The notes: generated from the sequence alone by a model not told the origin. Shown: positions 1-10,425, counted from the stretch's first letter. The stretch: DNA of 64,000 nt from Massilia aurea (GCF_014200505.1 NZ_JACHBX010000004.1:372001-436000); one strand, 5' to 3'. Made by a program: numbers and translations.

Positions 1-24
1 TCCCGCGGATGCGGGAACCCAAGT
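1..24. repeat. Partial copy of the palindromic intergenic repeat
   Basis: The first 24 bases read as an imperfect palindrome (TCCCGC, then GCGGGA, then ACCCAAG). They match the 3' part of the repeat unit found four times at 18255-18405, including the trailing ACCCAAG. It lies 23 bp past the parE stop codon, where such repeats often sit. The element is cut by the window edge, so its full form is unknown. Confidence 0.6.
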
Positions 25-47
25 TCAGCTTGCAGATCACAGTCTCA

Positions 48-2042
<1,995 letters not shown>

Positions 2043-2057
2043 CTTGAAGAGTATTTG

Positions 2058-2077
2058 TAGAATGCGTTGGCATTCTA
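2058..2077. promoter_or_regulatory. Perfect 8-bp inverted repeat in the parE leader
   Basis: TAGAATGC, a 4-nt loop GTTG, then GCATTCTA. It ends 15 bp before the parE start codon on the minus strand. It could be a hairpin in the parE 5' leader or an operator; read on the minus strand the first arm also contains a -10-like TAGAAT. No T-tract follows, so it is not a terminator. Confidence 0.4.
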
Positions 2078-2107
2078 TCTTGTCGAGCGGAAAAGGAAAT
2101 GCTTTTT

Positions 2108-2127
2108 AACTGTATAAATATACAGTA
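2108..2127. promoter_or_regulatory. LexA (SOS) box candidate
   Basis: The core CTGTATAAATATACAG (2110-2125) fits the CTGT-N8-ACAG LexA operator used by Escherichia coli and many betaproteobacteria. With flanks it matches 18 of 20 positions of the E. coli consensus TACTGTATATATATACAGTA. It lies 66 bp from the parE start and about 90 bp before the likely start of the gene on the plus strand, so it could control either or both. Function is inferred from the motif alone. Confidence 0.65.
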
Positions 2128-2215
2128 TTTTGCGCTTATGTCGTGCTTTTCACCTTGCACCTTTGTGCTAGATTACGCTGTAAATACATAATCGATGCAA
2201 GAAGGGTGGGGCTTG

Positions 2216-3040
2216 ATGCAGCGATCCCATTGTCTGTTCACCGTGCGTCCGATCGGCTTTGATCCGGTTGAAACCGCCCGGCTGGCGGCGCTGCTCGAAG
2301 ACGCGCCGGGCGCCGGGCCGTCGTATTCTTGCCTGCATGCCGATAGTTTGCAAGAGCCGCATCTGCTGATTGCCAATGGCGACAACCCGTTTGCGCTGGC
2401 GCAACTGGCGTGCCGGCCACCCGATGCGCTGCAACCGGTACTGGTCATCGGCGGCAGTGACGCCACCTGTTGGCCAACTCTAACCCGCCCGCTTGACCAA
2501 CGGGCGTTGCATGGAAAGCTGGCCGAACTGCTCGACACGCGCGTGCATGCGCTGGCCCAGCAGGGCGCCCGTGCGCGCCGCGTGCTGGCCGAACGCCGCC
2601 GCCGTCCGCGCCTGGGACCGGATCTTGAAACGCCCGCATTCTACACGCGACTGCGCCGCGGCCCCGTCGATGGCCCGGTACTGATCGTCGATCAGGCGTG
2701 CAACCTGCGCAACCGGGTGGCGCAGGTGCTCGGGCCGCGCCGGATCGGCGTCGAATGGACCGACAGCCGGGCCGCCGCCGTGCGCTTGTGTGACGAGACG
2801 CCGGTGGCGCTGGTGCTCATCAACACGGCCGCCCCGGGCATCGAACCGTATGCGCTGTGTTCATCGATCAAGGCGCAGGCCGGCGCCGGGCGCACGCCGG
2901 TCGTGTTCATGGTCGCGCCATCGTTTCAGTACGACAGTGCCCGCGCCCGGCTGGCCGGCGCGCGCGGCCTGCTCGAGACGCCCGTGGCAGGGCGCCACCT
3001 GATGCTGACCTTCCAGAAGCTGCTCGATGTGCCGGTCTGA
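2216..3040 (+). CDS. Degenerate double receiver-domain protein, possibly SOS-controlled
   Basis: The fold pattern resembles a response regulator, but the phosphorylation chemistry is gone. In the C-terminal half (about residues 153-270) the usual paired acidic residues read VDQ (159-160), the phosphoacceptor position reads LIN (N203 instead of Asp), and the conserved KP near the end reads ETP. The N-terminal half (about 5-107) also ends in a receiver-like RPLDQRALHGKL stretch, so the protein may be two pseudo-receivers in tandem, joined by an Arg-rich linker at 118-133. There is no output domain. I chose ATG 2216 (274 aa) over ATG 2195 because AAGGGTGGG at 2202-2210 is a good ribosome binding site for it. 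It is divergent from parE across a LexA-like box. Exact role unknown. Confidence 0.6.
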   Translation: MQRSHCLFTVRPIGFDPVETARLAALLEDAPGAGPSYSCLHADSLQEPHLLIANGDNPFALAQLACRPPDALQPVLVIGGSDATCWPTLTRPLDQRALHGKLAELLDTRVHALAQQGARARRVLAERRRRPRLGPDLETPAFYTRLRRGPVDGPVLIVDQACNLRNRVAQVLGPRRIGVEWTDSRAAAVRLCDETPVALVLINTAAPGIEPYALCSSIKAQAGAGRTPVVFMVAPSFQYDSARARLAGARGLLETPVAGRHLMLTFQKLLDVPV

Positions 3041-3105
3041 GCGCGTGGCGACCTTTTGTAACAACTTTGAATCGTGCGCAGCATTGCCGAAGTTATATTA
3101 ATGAC

Positions 3106-4116
3106 ATGACCGAAGACGACCCCATCAAGCGCAAGCCAGACGACCCCTCGCCCGAGGCGGATATCGATGAACGTCGCGAGACGCGCGTGCGCGTGCCCGA
3201 CCGGCGCGCCAGCGGCGGCCAGCACGCACGCGGGCCGGCGCGCTATCTGCGCGATGGCGACAACCCGGTGGCCCTGGCCGGCCGGGTCATCACGTCGCGC
3301 TTTCGCTCGCTGCGTGAACGCTTCAGTCGCGACATCATGCAGCGCACGCTGCACATTGGCGTCTCGGCCCGCATCTTTCATCCCGAAGCGGGCGCCAAGG
3401 GTCTGCTGAGCAAGAACCTGCAGTACCTCGAGGAATCCATTGCCCAGTGGGTGATGTCGCGCGACGTGCTGGTGTTCATGATCCCGACGGTCAATACCAA
3501 CGGCTTGCTCCACCCCAGCAACATCACGCTGCGCCACTATGCGCGTCATCTGGATGGCCTCGTGCTGCAGGGCGGGGCCGACGTCGCGCCGCAAACCTAT
3601 TCCGAAACGCCCACGCGCCCCGAATGGAGCGGCGACCGCGCACGCGACGTGTACGAGCTCGAACTGCTGCACGAATTCGTCGACGCCGGCAAACCGGTCC
3701 TGGGCGTGTGCCGTGGCTGCCAGCTGATCAACGTCGCCTTTGGCGGCACGCTGCACCAGGACGTCGCCACCGACCGTCCCGACGCGCTAGCGCACGTGCA
3801 CGACCTGTACGATGCCCATCGCCACGCGATCGTGTTTCCCAAGGGCTCGTCGCTCGGCCGCATGTTCCCCAACATCCAGCAAGCGATAGTCAACTCGATC
3901 CACCACCAGGCCGTCAAGGACCTAGGGCGCGATATCCGCATCGAGGCGATGTCCGAGCCGGACGGCATCATCGAGGCGATCCGCTACCAGCGCGCCAACT
4001 TCGTCATGGGCTTGCAATGGCACCCCGAGTTCCACCGCGCGGGCGGTGTGGATCTGCTCGACTGCACGCCGGTGCTCGACGAGTTCCTGCGCGCAGCGCG
4101 CGAGACGCGCCTGTAG
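3106..4116 (+). CDS. C26-family class I glutamine amidotransferase (gamma-glutamyl-GABA hydrolase-like)
   Basis: A 336-aa protein whose residues 80-330 match the PuuD/peptidase C26 family, which hydrolyses gamma-glutamyl amides such as gamma-glutamyl-GABA in putrescine breakdown. The nucleophile sits in GVCRGCQLINV (C202) and the His-Glu pair in QWHPEF (H306, E308). The first ~78 residues are a charged, low-complexity extension not usual for this family of about 250 aa. The ATG at 3106 is the first sensible start after the upstream gene stops at 3040; a longer frame reading back to 2857 would overlap that gene. No other puu genes are nearby, so the true substrate is open. Confidence 0.8.
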   Translation: MTEDDPIKRKPDDPSPEADIDERRETRVRVPDRRASGGQHARGPARYLRDGDNPVALAGRVITSRFRSLRERFSRDIMQRTLHIGVSARIFHPEAGAKGLLSKNLQYLEESIAQWVMSRDVLVFMIPTVNTNGLLHPSNITLRHYARHLDGLVLQGGADVAPQTYSETPTRPEWSGDRARDVYELELLHEFVDAGKPVLGVCRGCQLINVAFGGTLHQDVATDRPDALAHVHDLYDAHRHAIVFPKGSSLGRMFPNIQQAIVNSIHHQAVKDLGRDIRIEAMSEPDGIIEAIRYQRANFVMGLQWHPEFHRAGGVDLLDCTPVLDEFLRAARETRL

Positions 4117-4159
4117 CACGAAATCGCTTGCTTTCACCGTGTGACACGGGAATAATGAA

Positions 4160-4174
4160 TGAGAATCATTCTCA
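4160..4174. promoter_or_regulatory. Fur box candidate
   Basis: TGAGAATCATTCTCA is a perfect 7-1-7 inverted repeat that differs from the classical Fur 7-1-7 consensus TGATAATNATTATCA by one base in each arm. The symmetry extends one base further on both sides. It lies 36 bp upstream of the ATG at 4211, a fitting place for an iron-dependent repressor site. Confidence 0.7.
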
Positions 4175-4210
4175 TCTCATTGTCTTGTTCTGGTCCATGG
4201 AGCGTTACGC

Positions 4211-4558
4211 ATGACGATTTCCCCCATACCCACCACGCCATCCACAGCGGGCGAGCCGCGCAACCAGGACACGCTGCTGGTTGCCTCGCTGCTGCACCTG
4301 ATGTCGCATTACAGCGCCAAGGGCGACGGCGAGCCGCCGTGCGTCAAGCTGGCGTCCGTGATCGAGCGCCACCTGTGCGCGCTGGCGCGCCTGCCGACGA
4401 TCGACCCGGTGCTGCGCGCCACCTGCGAGCAGCTGGCCGACCAGTGGGCGAACGTGGTCGACGCCAGGCTGCCGCCGCCAGCACCGGCCAGGCAGCCGCT
4501 GCTGGCACGCTTCATGAAGACGGGCTGGGTCAGCAAGGGCGTGCCGGTGGCGGGCTGA
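4211..4558 (+). CDS. Small conserved-looking protein downstream of a Fur box
   Basis: 115 aa, function not recognised. There is no signal peptide or membrane segment. The middle (residues 20-85) is predicted mostly helical with an LLHLMSHYSAKG stretch and two Cys, and the C-terminal ~30 residues are Pro/Ala-rich then basic. GGAG at 4199-4202 is 8 nt before the ATG and supports this start. The perfect Fur-like palindrome just upstream suggests induction under iron limitation. Its 3' end overlaps the convergent ArsR-type gene by 29 bp. A role in iron homeostasis is inferred only from the operator. Confidence 0.65.
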   Translation: MTISPIPTTPSTAGEPRNQDTLLVASLLHLMSHYSAKGDGEPPCVKLASVIERHLCALARLPTIDPVLRATCEQLADQWANVVDARLPPPAPARQPLLARFMKTGWVSKGVPVAG

Positions 4559-5243
4559 CCTGATCGAGCCAGCCACGCAGGGCGATCTCGCCCTGCGCAT
4601 CGAAGGCCATGACGCGCGAACCTGTCACGCGGCGCGCCCAGCCGAGTTGTTCGAACCGGTCGAGCAGAGCGCTGCCCAGTGCGCCGGCCAGATGGTGACG
4701 CCGTTCGCTCCAGTCCAGGCAGGTGCGGCACACGGGGCGTCGTGAGCGGGTCAGTGCAGGGATGTCGACGCCCAGCTGGCCGATCAGTGACGCACCTGCG
4801 GTCGTGAGCACCATGCCGTCGGCGCCGAAGCCGAACGCGCCTCGCGCAGCCAGCCGGTCATGCAACACCACGCCAAGCTCGCCGGCCAGGTGGTCGTAGC
4901 AGACGCGCGCCTTGCGCAGGGCCGGCGCGGACGGGCCCAGCTTCAGGTGCAGCGGCAGCGTGCCGGCGCCGAAGGCCATGCCCATCAGCGTCTCGAGCAG
5001 CGCCGCCACGTCGGCATCGGCGATGCTGAAATACCGGTGCCGCCCCTGCGCCTGGACGACCAGCAGCCCGGCATCGACCAGCTTGGCCAGATGGGTGCTG
5101 ATCGTCTGGCGCGTGACGCCTGCCGCATCGGCCAGTTCGGTGGCGGTGAGCGCCCGTCCGGCCATCAGCAAGGTCAGGGCCTGCGCGCGCGCCTGATCGC
5201 CGATCAGTGCGGCGATGGTGGTGATATTGGGACCGTCTCTCAT
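4530..5243 (-). CDS. ArsR-family winged-helix transcriptional regulator
   Basis: 237 aa with an N-terminal ArsR/SmtB-type helix-turn-helix (about residues 8-85; TATELADAAGVTRQTISTHL is the recognition region) and a wing around QAQGRHRYFSI. The remaining ~150 residues are larger than the metal-sensing ArsR core and include PVCRTCLDWSERRHHLAG, a Cys-rich motif common in the longer ArsR proteins of proteobacteria. The ligand is unknown. The start codon lies inside an 8-8-8 inverted repeat (5242-5265), suggesting autorepression. The divergent NIPSNAP/ABM pair starts 73 bp away and is its most likely target. Confidence 0.8.
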   Translation of the reverse strand: MRDGPNITTIAALIGDQARAQALTLLMAGRALTATELADAAGVTRQTISTHLAKLVDAGLLVVQAQGRHRYFSIADADVAALLETLMGMAFGAGTLPLHLKLGPSAPALRKARVCYDHLAGELGVVLHDRLAARGAFGFGADGMVLTTAGASLIGQLGVDIPALTRSRRPVCRTCLDWSERRHHLAGALGSALLDRFEQLGWARRVTGSRVMAFDAQGEIALRGWLDQVSPPPARPC

Positions 5244-5265
5244 GCTTCGATCTTAACCGAAGCAT
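5242..5265. promoter_or_regulatory. Inverted-repeat operator between arsR-type and NIPSNAP genes
   Basis: ATGCTTCG, 8 nt, CGAAGCAT: perfect 8-bp arms. The left arm contains the start codon of the ArsR-type gene, read on the minus strand. The placement fits a site bound by that regulator to control itself and the divergent pair of genes. Confidence 0.55.
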
Positions 5266-5315
5266 CTGGCCACGGCATCAGGCTAAGGTGACCGCTCCAA
5301 ACCCGAGGAGTCACC

Positions 5316-5642
5316 ATGACCATTACCTGTTTCATCCGCTATCGCATCGATCCGTTTCAGCGCGAGCAGTTTCGTGAATACGCCGCCAACTGGGGACGCA
5401 TCATTCCCCGGCTCGGCGGCTTCTTGATCGGCTACTTCCTGCCGCACGAGGGGACCAACGACGAGGCCTGGGGGCTGGTGGGCTTTGCCAGTCTGGCCGA
5501 CTACGAAGCGTACCGCACACGCTTGAAGACGGATGACGAGGCGCGCGCCAATTTCGCGCTGGCGCGCGAGGGGCGTTTCATCGTGCGTGAAACGCGCACG
5601 TTCACCGAAGCGGTGGAGGGCACGCTCGGGAGCCGCGCGTGA
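5316..5642 (+). CDS. NIPSNAP-family protein
   Basis: 108 aa with the ferredoxin-like dimeric alpha/beta barrel pattern of the NIPSNAP family: an opening strand [11 protein letters not shown], then [17 protein letters not shown] and a [18 protein letters not shown] helix. Members are small cytoplasmic proteins, often of unknown chemistry, found beside regulators and monooxygenase-like genes. ATG 5316 follows a GAGGAG ribosome binding site. It overlaps the next gene by 4 nt (GTGA), so the two are translationally coupled. Control by the divergent ArsR-type protein is inferred. Confidence 0.8.
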   Translation: MTITCFIRYRIDPFQREQFREYAANWGRIIPRLGGFLIGYFLPHEGTNDEAWGLVGFASLADYEAYRTRLKTDDEARANFALAREGRFIVRETRTFTEAVEGTLGSRA

Positions 5643-5983
5643 TCGCGGTCATCTTCGAAGTCGAACCCGACCCGCTGCGCCAGCGCGAATACCTCGCCAC
5701 GGCGCAGGCGCTGGGCGCTGCGCTCGAGGCGATCGACGGCTTCGTGTCGGTGGAACGGTTCGAATCGCTCACGCAGCCCGGCCGCCTGCTGTCGTTGTCG
5801 TTCTGGCGCGATGAAGACGCCGTGCAGCGCTGGCGTACGCTGGAAGCGCACCAGGCGGCGCAGGCTGCCGGTCGTGACGGGGTGTTTCGCGACTACCGTT
5901 TGCGCGTGGCGCACGTGGTACGCGATTACGGGATGCAGCAGCGCGAGCAGGCGCCGCCGGATAGCCGGGCAGTGCACGGCTGA
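5639..5983 (+). CDS. Antibiotic biosynthesis monooxygenase (ABM)-domain protein
   Basis: 114 aa with an ABM-like fold: [11 protein letters not shown], a central [20 protein letters not shown] segment and a helix rich in the W-x-x-x-E-A-H-Q pattern ([14 protein letters not shown]). Family members include heme- or quinol-degrading enzymes and many of unknown substrate; nothing here narrows it. GTG start overlaps the stop of the NIPSNAP gene. It ends 10 bp from the convergent ybdK-type gene. The two small barrels may form a heterodimer, which is an inference from coupling. Confidence 0.75.
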   Translation: MIAVIFEVEPDPLRQREYLATAQALGAALEAIDGFVSVERFESLTQPGRLLSLSFWRDEDAVQRWRTLEAHQAAQAAGRDGVFRDYRLRVAHVVRDYGMQQREQAPPDSRAVHG

Positions 5984-5993
5984 TTCGCGCAGC

Positions 5994-7121
5994 TCATGCC
6001 ACGTGGTCACCCCGGAAGTGCCCGATCGCCGCATTGACCATCCCTTCGACCGAGCCTTCGCGCTCGGCGTGGCGACGCAGGATTGCTGCATCGCTGCCGC
6101 CGCGGGCGGCTGCCGCCAGGTGCTGCAGCGCCTGGCGGCAGCCCAGCGCTTCGGCGTGCGGCAGCATCCGTTCGAGCGTGGCCAGGATATCGTCGCGGAT
6201 CACGATGCTGTCGTAGGTTTTCGGGTGCGTGATGCTGCCATCCAGCCCGAAGCGGCAAGCCTGGAAGCGGTTGTAGTTGTAGACGAGGTAATCGTCTTCA
6301 GCAGGTGCTTCATCCTTGCGCTCGAGCAGATGGCGGCACAGCGCCTGCAGGTAGGCCGCCAGCGCCGCGGCCCGCTCCACGGTCAGCGGCGTGTCGCACA
6401 CGCGCAGCTCGATCGTGCCGAATTCGGGCTTGGGTCGCAGGTCCCAGTAAAAATCCTTCATGCTCTTGATGATGTTCGTACGTTCCATCTTGGCGAAGTA
6501 CACGTCGGTGAACTCTTGCCAGCTGAGCGTGAAGGGCGCGCGGCCGCTCATCGGAAACGCAAACACGGAATTTAAGCGTGCCGATTCGAACAGGCTGTCG
6601 TGGCCCTGCACGAACGGCGACGACGCCGACAGCGCGATGAAGTGCGGCAGATAGCGGTTCAGCGCGTGCAGCAGGTACATCGCATCGTCGCCGTTGGCGC
6701 AGCCGATGTGCACGTGCTGGCCGAAGACCGTGAACTGCTTGGCCAGGTAGCCGTACAGTTGCGACAGGTATTCGTAGCGCGGCTTGGCTGAAATGCGCTG
6801 GTCGGACCAGTGCTGGAACGGGTGCGTGCCGCCACCGGCGATGCCGATATTGAGCGTGTCGCCTGCCGCGACGAGCGTGTCGCGGATCTCGGTCAGCTCG
6901 GCCAGCAAGGGGCCATACGCCGTGTGCACGCTCGAATTAATTTCGATCATGCTCTCGGTGATCTCGGGCGTGACATTGCCCGGGAACGGCTTGCGCTCCA
7001 GCAGATGCATCAGGTCGGGGCTGGCGGCGGTCAGGTTGAAGTCTGACAGGTTGACCAGTTGCAGTTCGAGCTCGACCCCGAAGGTGAGCGGCGTGGACGA
7101 AGTAAAAGCGTCAAGCGGCAT
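5994..7121 (-). CDS. YbdK-type carboxylate-amine ligase (glutamate-cysteine ligase 2 family)
   Basis: 375 aa, matching the usual ~370 of the YbdK family, which ligates a carboxylate (often glutamate) to an amine using ATP and shows weak gamma-glutamylcysteine ligase activity in vitro. The family-typical [10 protein letters not shown] at the N-terminus, GQHVHIGC and the [12 protein letters not shown] segment are present. The physiological substrate is not known. The start at 7121 overlaps the upstream antiporter gene by 11 bp, so both are co-transcribed. Confidence 0.85.
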   Translation of the reverse strand: MPLDAFTSSTPLTFGVELELQLVNLSDFNLTAASPDLMHLLERKPFPGNVTPEITESMIEINSSVHTAYGPLLAELTEIRDTLVAAGDTLNIGIAGGGTHPFQHWSDQRISAKPRYEYLSQLYGYLAKQFTVFGQHVHIGCANGDDAMYLLHALNRYLPHFIALSASSPFVQGHDSLFESARLNSVFAFPMSGRAPFTLSWQEFTDVYFAKMERTNIIKSMKDFYWDLRPKPEFGTIELRVCDTPLTVERAAALAAYLQALCRHLLERKDEAPAEDDYLVYNYNRFQACRFGLDGSITHPKTYDSIVIRDDILATLERMLPHAEALGCRQALQHLAAAARGGSDAAILRRHAEREGSVEGMVNAAIGHFRGDHVA

Positions 7122-8301
7122 GATGGGACTCCGGTGCTTCGTGCGCCCAGATCAGGGCGCGCTGGATGATGATCGGGCCAAACACTTCGAGCAGCATCGC
7201 GACTGCGGCCATCGCGTGCAGGTCGTCGACCACTTTCAGGCCGGCATAGCGCGCATGTTCGAGCATCAGGATCACGAACACGGCCAGCGGCGCCAGGCCC
7301 AGGCCCGTGAGCGCGCCCTTGCGCCAGGTGACGCCCGACAGGTGCGAGAACGCGGCCACGCCGGCGGTCTTGGCCAGCAGCCGCACCAGCACGACAACCA
7401 CCGCCATCACGCCGCCGGCCGTCACCAGGCGCCAGTCGAGGGTCGAGGCGGCGTACACGAACAGCAGCACGATGAGCACTTCGCCGAGCGCGCCGAAATT
7501 GCGCTGGGTCTGGGTAAAGGTCACGCGGCGCGAGCGCACGGTCAGGCCGAAGGCCAGTGCCGCGACGACTGGCGACAGGCCGCCGACATCGCACATCGAC
7601 ACCAAGAGGATCACGGCCAGCGCAAACGCGACGGTCGTGTCCTGCTGCGCATTGCCGATCGCGCGCAGCAGCGCCGGCACCAGCAGGCCGAACACGGCGC
7701 CGGCCACGATCGACGCGGCGAGCATCACGAGGCTTTGCCACACTGCCTCACTGACGGCGTCCTGCGTGCGGAACAGCCAGATGCCGATGATGGCGTTGAA
7801 CGCGAACACAGCCAGCACGCAGTTCTGGGCCGACAGGTGCAGCACGCGCTCGGTCATCTGGCCCGAGCTTTTCTGTTCGTTGATGACCCGCACGACGGTG
7901 GCGGGGGAGGTGGCCATGGAGAGCGCCGCCATCAGCAGCGCCGTGATCTGGGCCGCGCCAAACGCGATGGCGACGAGGTAGACGAGCACGAAGGTCAGGC
8001 TGGACTCGACCAGGCCGGCCACGCCGATCCACGGATTGTTGACGAGCCAGCGCAGGTTGATGCGGTTGCCCAGTTCGAACAGGACCAGGCCGAAGGCGAT
8101 ATTGGCCAGCAGCGCGACCGGGCCCAGATCGGCGGCAGGCAGCACGCCGATCTGCGCGCTGCCCAGCGCGAAGCCAACCAGGCCGTAGAAGCTGATGCGG
8201 GGCAGGCCGGTCCAGCGCTGGCCAAATTCACCGGCCAGCCATGCCAGCGCAATCGCCAGGGGCCAAGCAAGGCTCGTCAATACGGACAACAGGTCAGGCA
8301 T
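7111..8301 (-). CDS. CPA2-family cation:proton antiporter
   Basis: 396 aa of almost continuous hydrophobic segments (about 11-12 membrane helices), as in the Na+/H+ exchanger (CPA2) family. Family-like features include [13 protein letters not shown] after the third helix and [16 protein letters not shown], the discontinuous helix region. No C-terminal TrkA/RCK domain is present. It acts in the inner membrane in monovalent cation/pH homeostasis; which cation cannot be told. Upstream of and overlapping the ybdK-type gene. Confidence 0.8.
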   Translation of the reverse strand: MPDLLSVLTSLAWPLAIALAWLAGEFGQRWTGLPRISFYGLVGFALGSAQIGVLPAADLGPVALLANIAFGLVLFELGNRINLRWLVNNPWIGVAGLVESSLTFVLVYLVAIAFGAAQITALLMAALSMATSPATVVRVINEQKSSGQMTERVLHLSAQNCVLAVFAFNAIIGIWLFRTQDAVSEAVWQSLVMLAASIVAGAVFGLLVPALLRAIGNAQQDTTVAFALAVILLVSMCDVGGLSPVVAALAFGLTVRSRRVTFTQTQRNFGALGEVLIVLLFVYAASTLDWRLVTAGGVMAVVVVLVRLLAKTAGVAAFSHLSGVTWRKGALTGLGLAPLAVFVILMLEHARYAGLKVVDDLHAMAAVAMLLEVFGPIIIQRALIWAHEAPESHHAA

Positions 8302-8372
8302 GCGGTCTCCTTCTTCTTATCGTTGCGCGATTCTAGTGCGCCCGGCGGCTCGCGTCCGTGTTCGTGCTAACA

Positions 8373-9542
8373 CTACTTGCTCAACAGGCGCATGGCCCGT
8401 TCCAGGCCCTCCAGCGTGATCGGGAACATCCGGTTGCTCATCACCTGGCGAATCAGCGCGATCGATTGGCGGTACTGCCACAGGTGCTCGGGCTCGGGAT
8501 TGAGCCAGGCGCATTTCGGAAACGCCGTCATGAAGCGCGCCAGCCAGACCGCGCCGGCTTCGTCGTTGTTGTATTCGACCGAGCCACCGGGCGCCATGAC
8601 TTCGTAGGGACTCATGGTTGCGTCGCCGACGAACAGCACGCGCGTATCGGCCGGGTATTTACGCAGCACGTCCCAGGTGGCAAAGCGCTCGCTGTGGCGG
8701 CGTGCGTTGTTCTTCCACAGGTAGTCGTAGACGCAGTTGTGGAAGTAGTAGAACTCCATGTTTTTGAATTCGCTGCTGGCGGCCGAGAACAGTTCTTCGG
8801 TGCGTTCGATATGGTCGTCCATCGAGCCGCCGACGTCGAACAGCATCACGACCTTGATCCGGTTCTTGCGCTCGGGCCGCATGCGGATGTCGAGCCAGCC
8901 GGCGTTGCTGGCGGTGGCGCGGATCGTGTCGTCCAGCGCCAGTTCATCCGCCGCGCCCTGGCGCGCGAAGCGGCGCAGGCGGCGCAGCGCCACCTTCAGG
9001 TTGCGTGTGCCCAGTTCGCGCTCGCCGTCGTAGTCGCGGTAGGTGCGCTGGTCCCACACTTTCACGGCGGTGCGGTTGCGACTTTCGCCGCCGATGCGGA
9101 TGCCTTCCGGGTTGGTGCCGCCATGGCCGAACGGCGACGTGCCGCCGGTACCGATCCACTTGCTGCCGCCTGCGTGGCGTTCCTTCTGCTCTTTCAGCAG
9201 TTCCTGCAGGCGTTCTTGCAGCTTGTCGTAGCCGAATTTTTCGAGCTGCGCTTTCTGCTCCGGCGTGAGTTCGCGCTCGAAGCGCTTGATCAGCCAGTCG
9301 AGCGGAATCTCGGCCTTCGCGTCGAACACCGCATCGATGCCGCGGAACCAGGCGCCGAAGACGCGATCGAACTTGTCGAAGTGGGCTTCGTCCTTCACCA
9401 GCGTCAGCCGCGCAAGATAGTAGAAGTCGTCGAGCGACGGGGCGATCACGCCGCGTTGCAGCGCGTCGAGCAGCGTCAGAAATTCGCGGATCGAGACCGG
9501 GATGCGGGCCTCGCGCAGGGCGCGGAAAAAATCGATCAGCAT
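8373..9542 (-). CDS. VWA-domain protein of the CoxE-like family
   Basis: 389 aa. The N-terminal ~200 residues are helical and charged; a von Willebrand A domain begins near 228. The metal-site loop reads DVGGSM (D236 to M241), one Ser short of the classical DxSxS, followed by a VLFVGDATMSPYE strand near the end. Such proteins partner MoxR AAA+ ATPases and act as substrate adaptors for chaperone-like maturation, for example of cofactor-bearing enzymes. The moxR-type gene lies directly upstream on the same strand (25 bp gap), which supports a pair. Confidence 0.85.
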   Translation of the reverse strand: MLIDFFRALREARIPVSIREFLTLLDALQRGVIAPSLDDFYYLARLTLVKDEAHFDKFDRVFGAWFRGIDAVFDAKAEIPLDWLIKRFERELTPEQKAQLEKFGYDKLQERLQELLKEQKERHAGGSKWIGTGGTSPFGHGGTNPEGIRIGGESRNRTAVKVWDQRTYRDYDGERELGTRNLKVALRRLRRFARQGAADELALDDTIRATASNAGWLDIRMRPERKNRIKVVMLFDVGGSMDDHIERTEELFSAASSEFKNMEFYYFHNCVYDYLWKNNARRHSERFATWDVLRKYPADTRVLFVGDATMSPYEVMAPGGSVEYNNDEAGAVWLARFMTAFPKCAWLNPEPEHLWQYRQSIALIRQVMSNRMFPITLEGLERAMRLLSK

Positions 9543-9567
9543 CGCATCGAGGGGGCTGGCGCCACCA

Positions 9568-10425
9568 TCACCGGTTGTTCCGCGCCATGAACATCAGGCG
9601 CTCGAACAGGCCGACGTCCTGCTCGTTCTTGAGCAGGGCGCCGTGCAGCGGCGGGATACCCACCTTGCCTTCGGCGCTGGCGCGCAGGGCTTCGGCCGGC
9701 ACGTCCTCGGCCAGCAGCAGCTTGAGCCAGTCGAGAAATTCGGAGGTCGACGGCTTCTTCTTGATGCCGGGGACGTCGCGCATGACATAGAAGCTTTGCA
9801 GCGCCGCGGCCAGCAAGTCCTGGCGCAGGTTCGGGAAGTGCACGCCGACGATGTCGGCCATCGTCTCGCGGTCCGGGAATTGAATGTAGTGGAAGAAGCA
9901 GCGGCGCAGGAAGGCATCCGGCAGTTCCTTCTCGTTGTTGGACGTGATGATCACGAGCGGGCGGTGGGTGGCCACGACCATTTCGCGCGTTTCATACACA
10001 TAGAACTCCATGCGATCGAGTTCGCGCAGCAGGTCGTTCGGAAACTCGATGTCGGCCTTGTCGACTTCGTCGATCAGGAGCACGACGGGTTCGGGCGCCG
10101 TGAAGGCTTGCCACAGCACGCCCTTGACGATGTAGTTCTGGATGTCGCGCACGCGCTCGTCGCCCAGTTGCGAGTCGCGCAGGCGCGAGACGGCGTCGTA
10201 TTCGTACAGGCCCTGCTGGGCCTTGGTGGTCGATTTGACGTGCCACTGCAGCAGCGGCATGTCCATGCTGGCCGCGACTTCTTCGGCCAGCATGGTCTTG
10301 CCGGTGCCCGGCTCGCCCTTGATCAGGAGCGGACGGCCCAGCGTCAGGGCCGCGTTGACGGCCAGTTTCAGGTCGGCGGTGGCGACGTACTTGTCGCTGC
10401 CTTCGAAGCGGGGAGCTGCATGCAT
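9568..10425 (-). CDS. MoxR-family AAA+ ATPase
   Basis: 285 aa from the ATG at 10425; a longer frame to 10491 adds 22 residues with no family support. It carries Walker A GEPGTGKTML, Walker B VLLIDEVDKAD, a sensor-1 ITSNNEKELPDAFLRRC stretch and the arginine-finger region, as in MoxR chaperone ATPases. It is expected to work with the VWA protein encoded just downstream in remodelling or metal/cofactor insertion. The divergent genes are two c-type cytochromes, a possible but unproven target. Confidence 0.88.
   Translation of the reverse strand: MHAAPRFEGSDKYVATADLKLAVNAALTLGRPLLIKGEPGTGKTMLAEEVAASMDMPLLQWHVKSTTKAQQGLYEYDAVSRLRDSQLGDERVRDIQNYIVKGVLWQAFTAPEPVVLLIDEVDKADIEFPNDLLRELDRMEFYVYETREMVVATHRPLVIITSNNEKELPDAFLRRCFFHYIQFPDRETMADIVGVHFPNLRQDLLAAALQSFYVMRDVPGIKKKPSTSEFLDWLKLLLAEDVPAEALRASAEGKVGIPPLHGALLKNEQDVGLFERLMFMARNNR

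Noticed and set aside
4159..4563. Alternative 134-codon plus-strand frame over the Fur-boxed gene
   Set aside because: Starts inside the palindrome, lacks a ribosome binding site and is Arg/Ala-rich. The 4211 frame has both a ribosome binding site and a normal composition.
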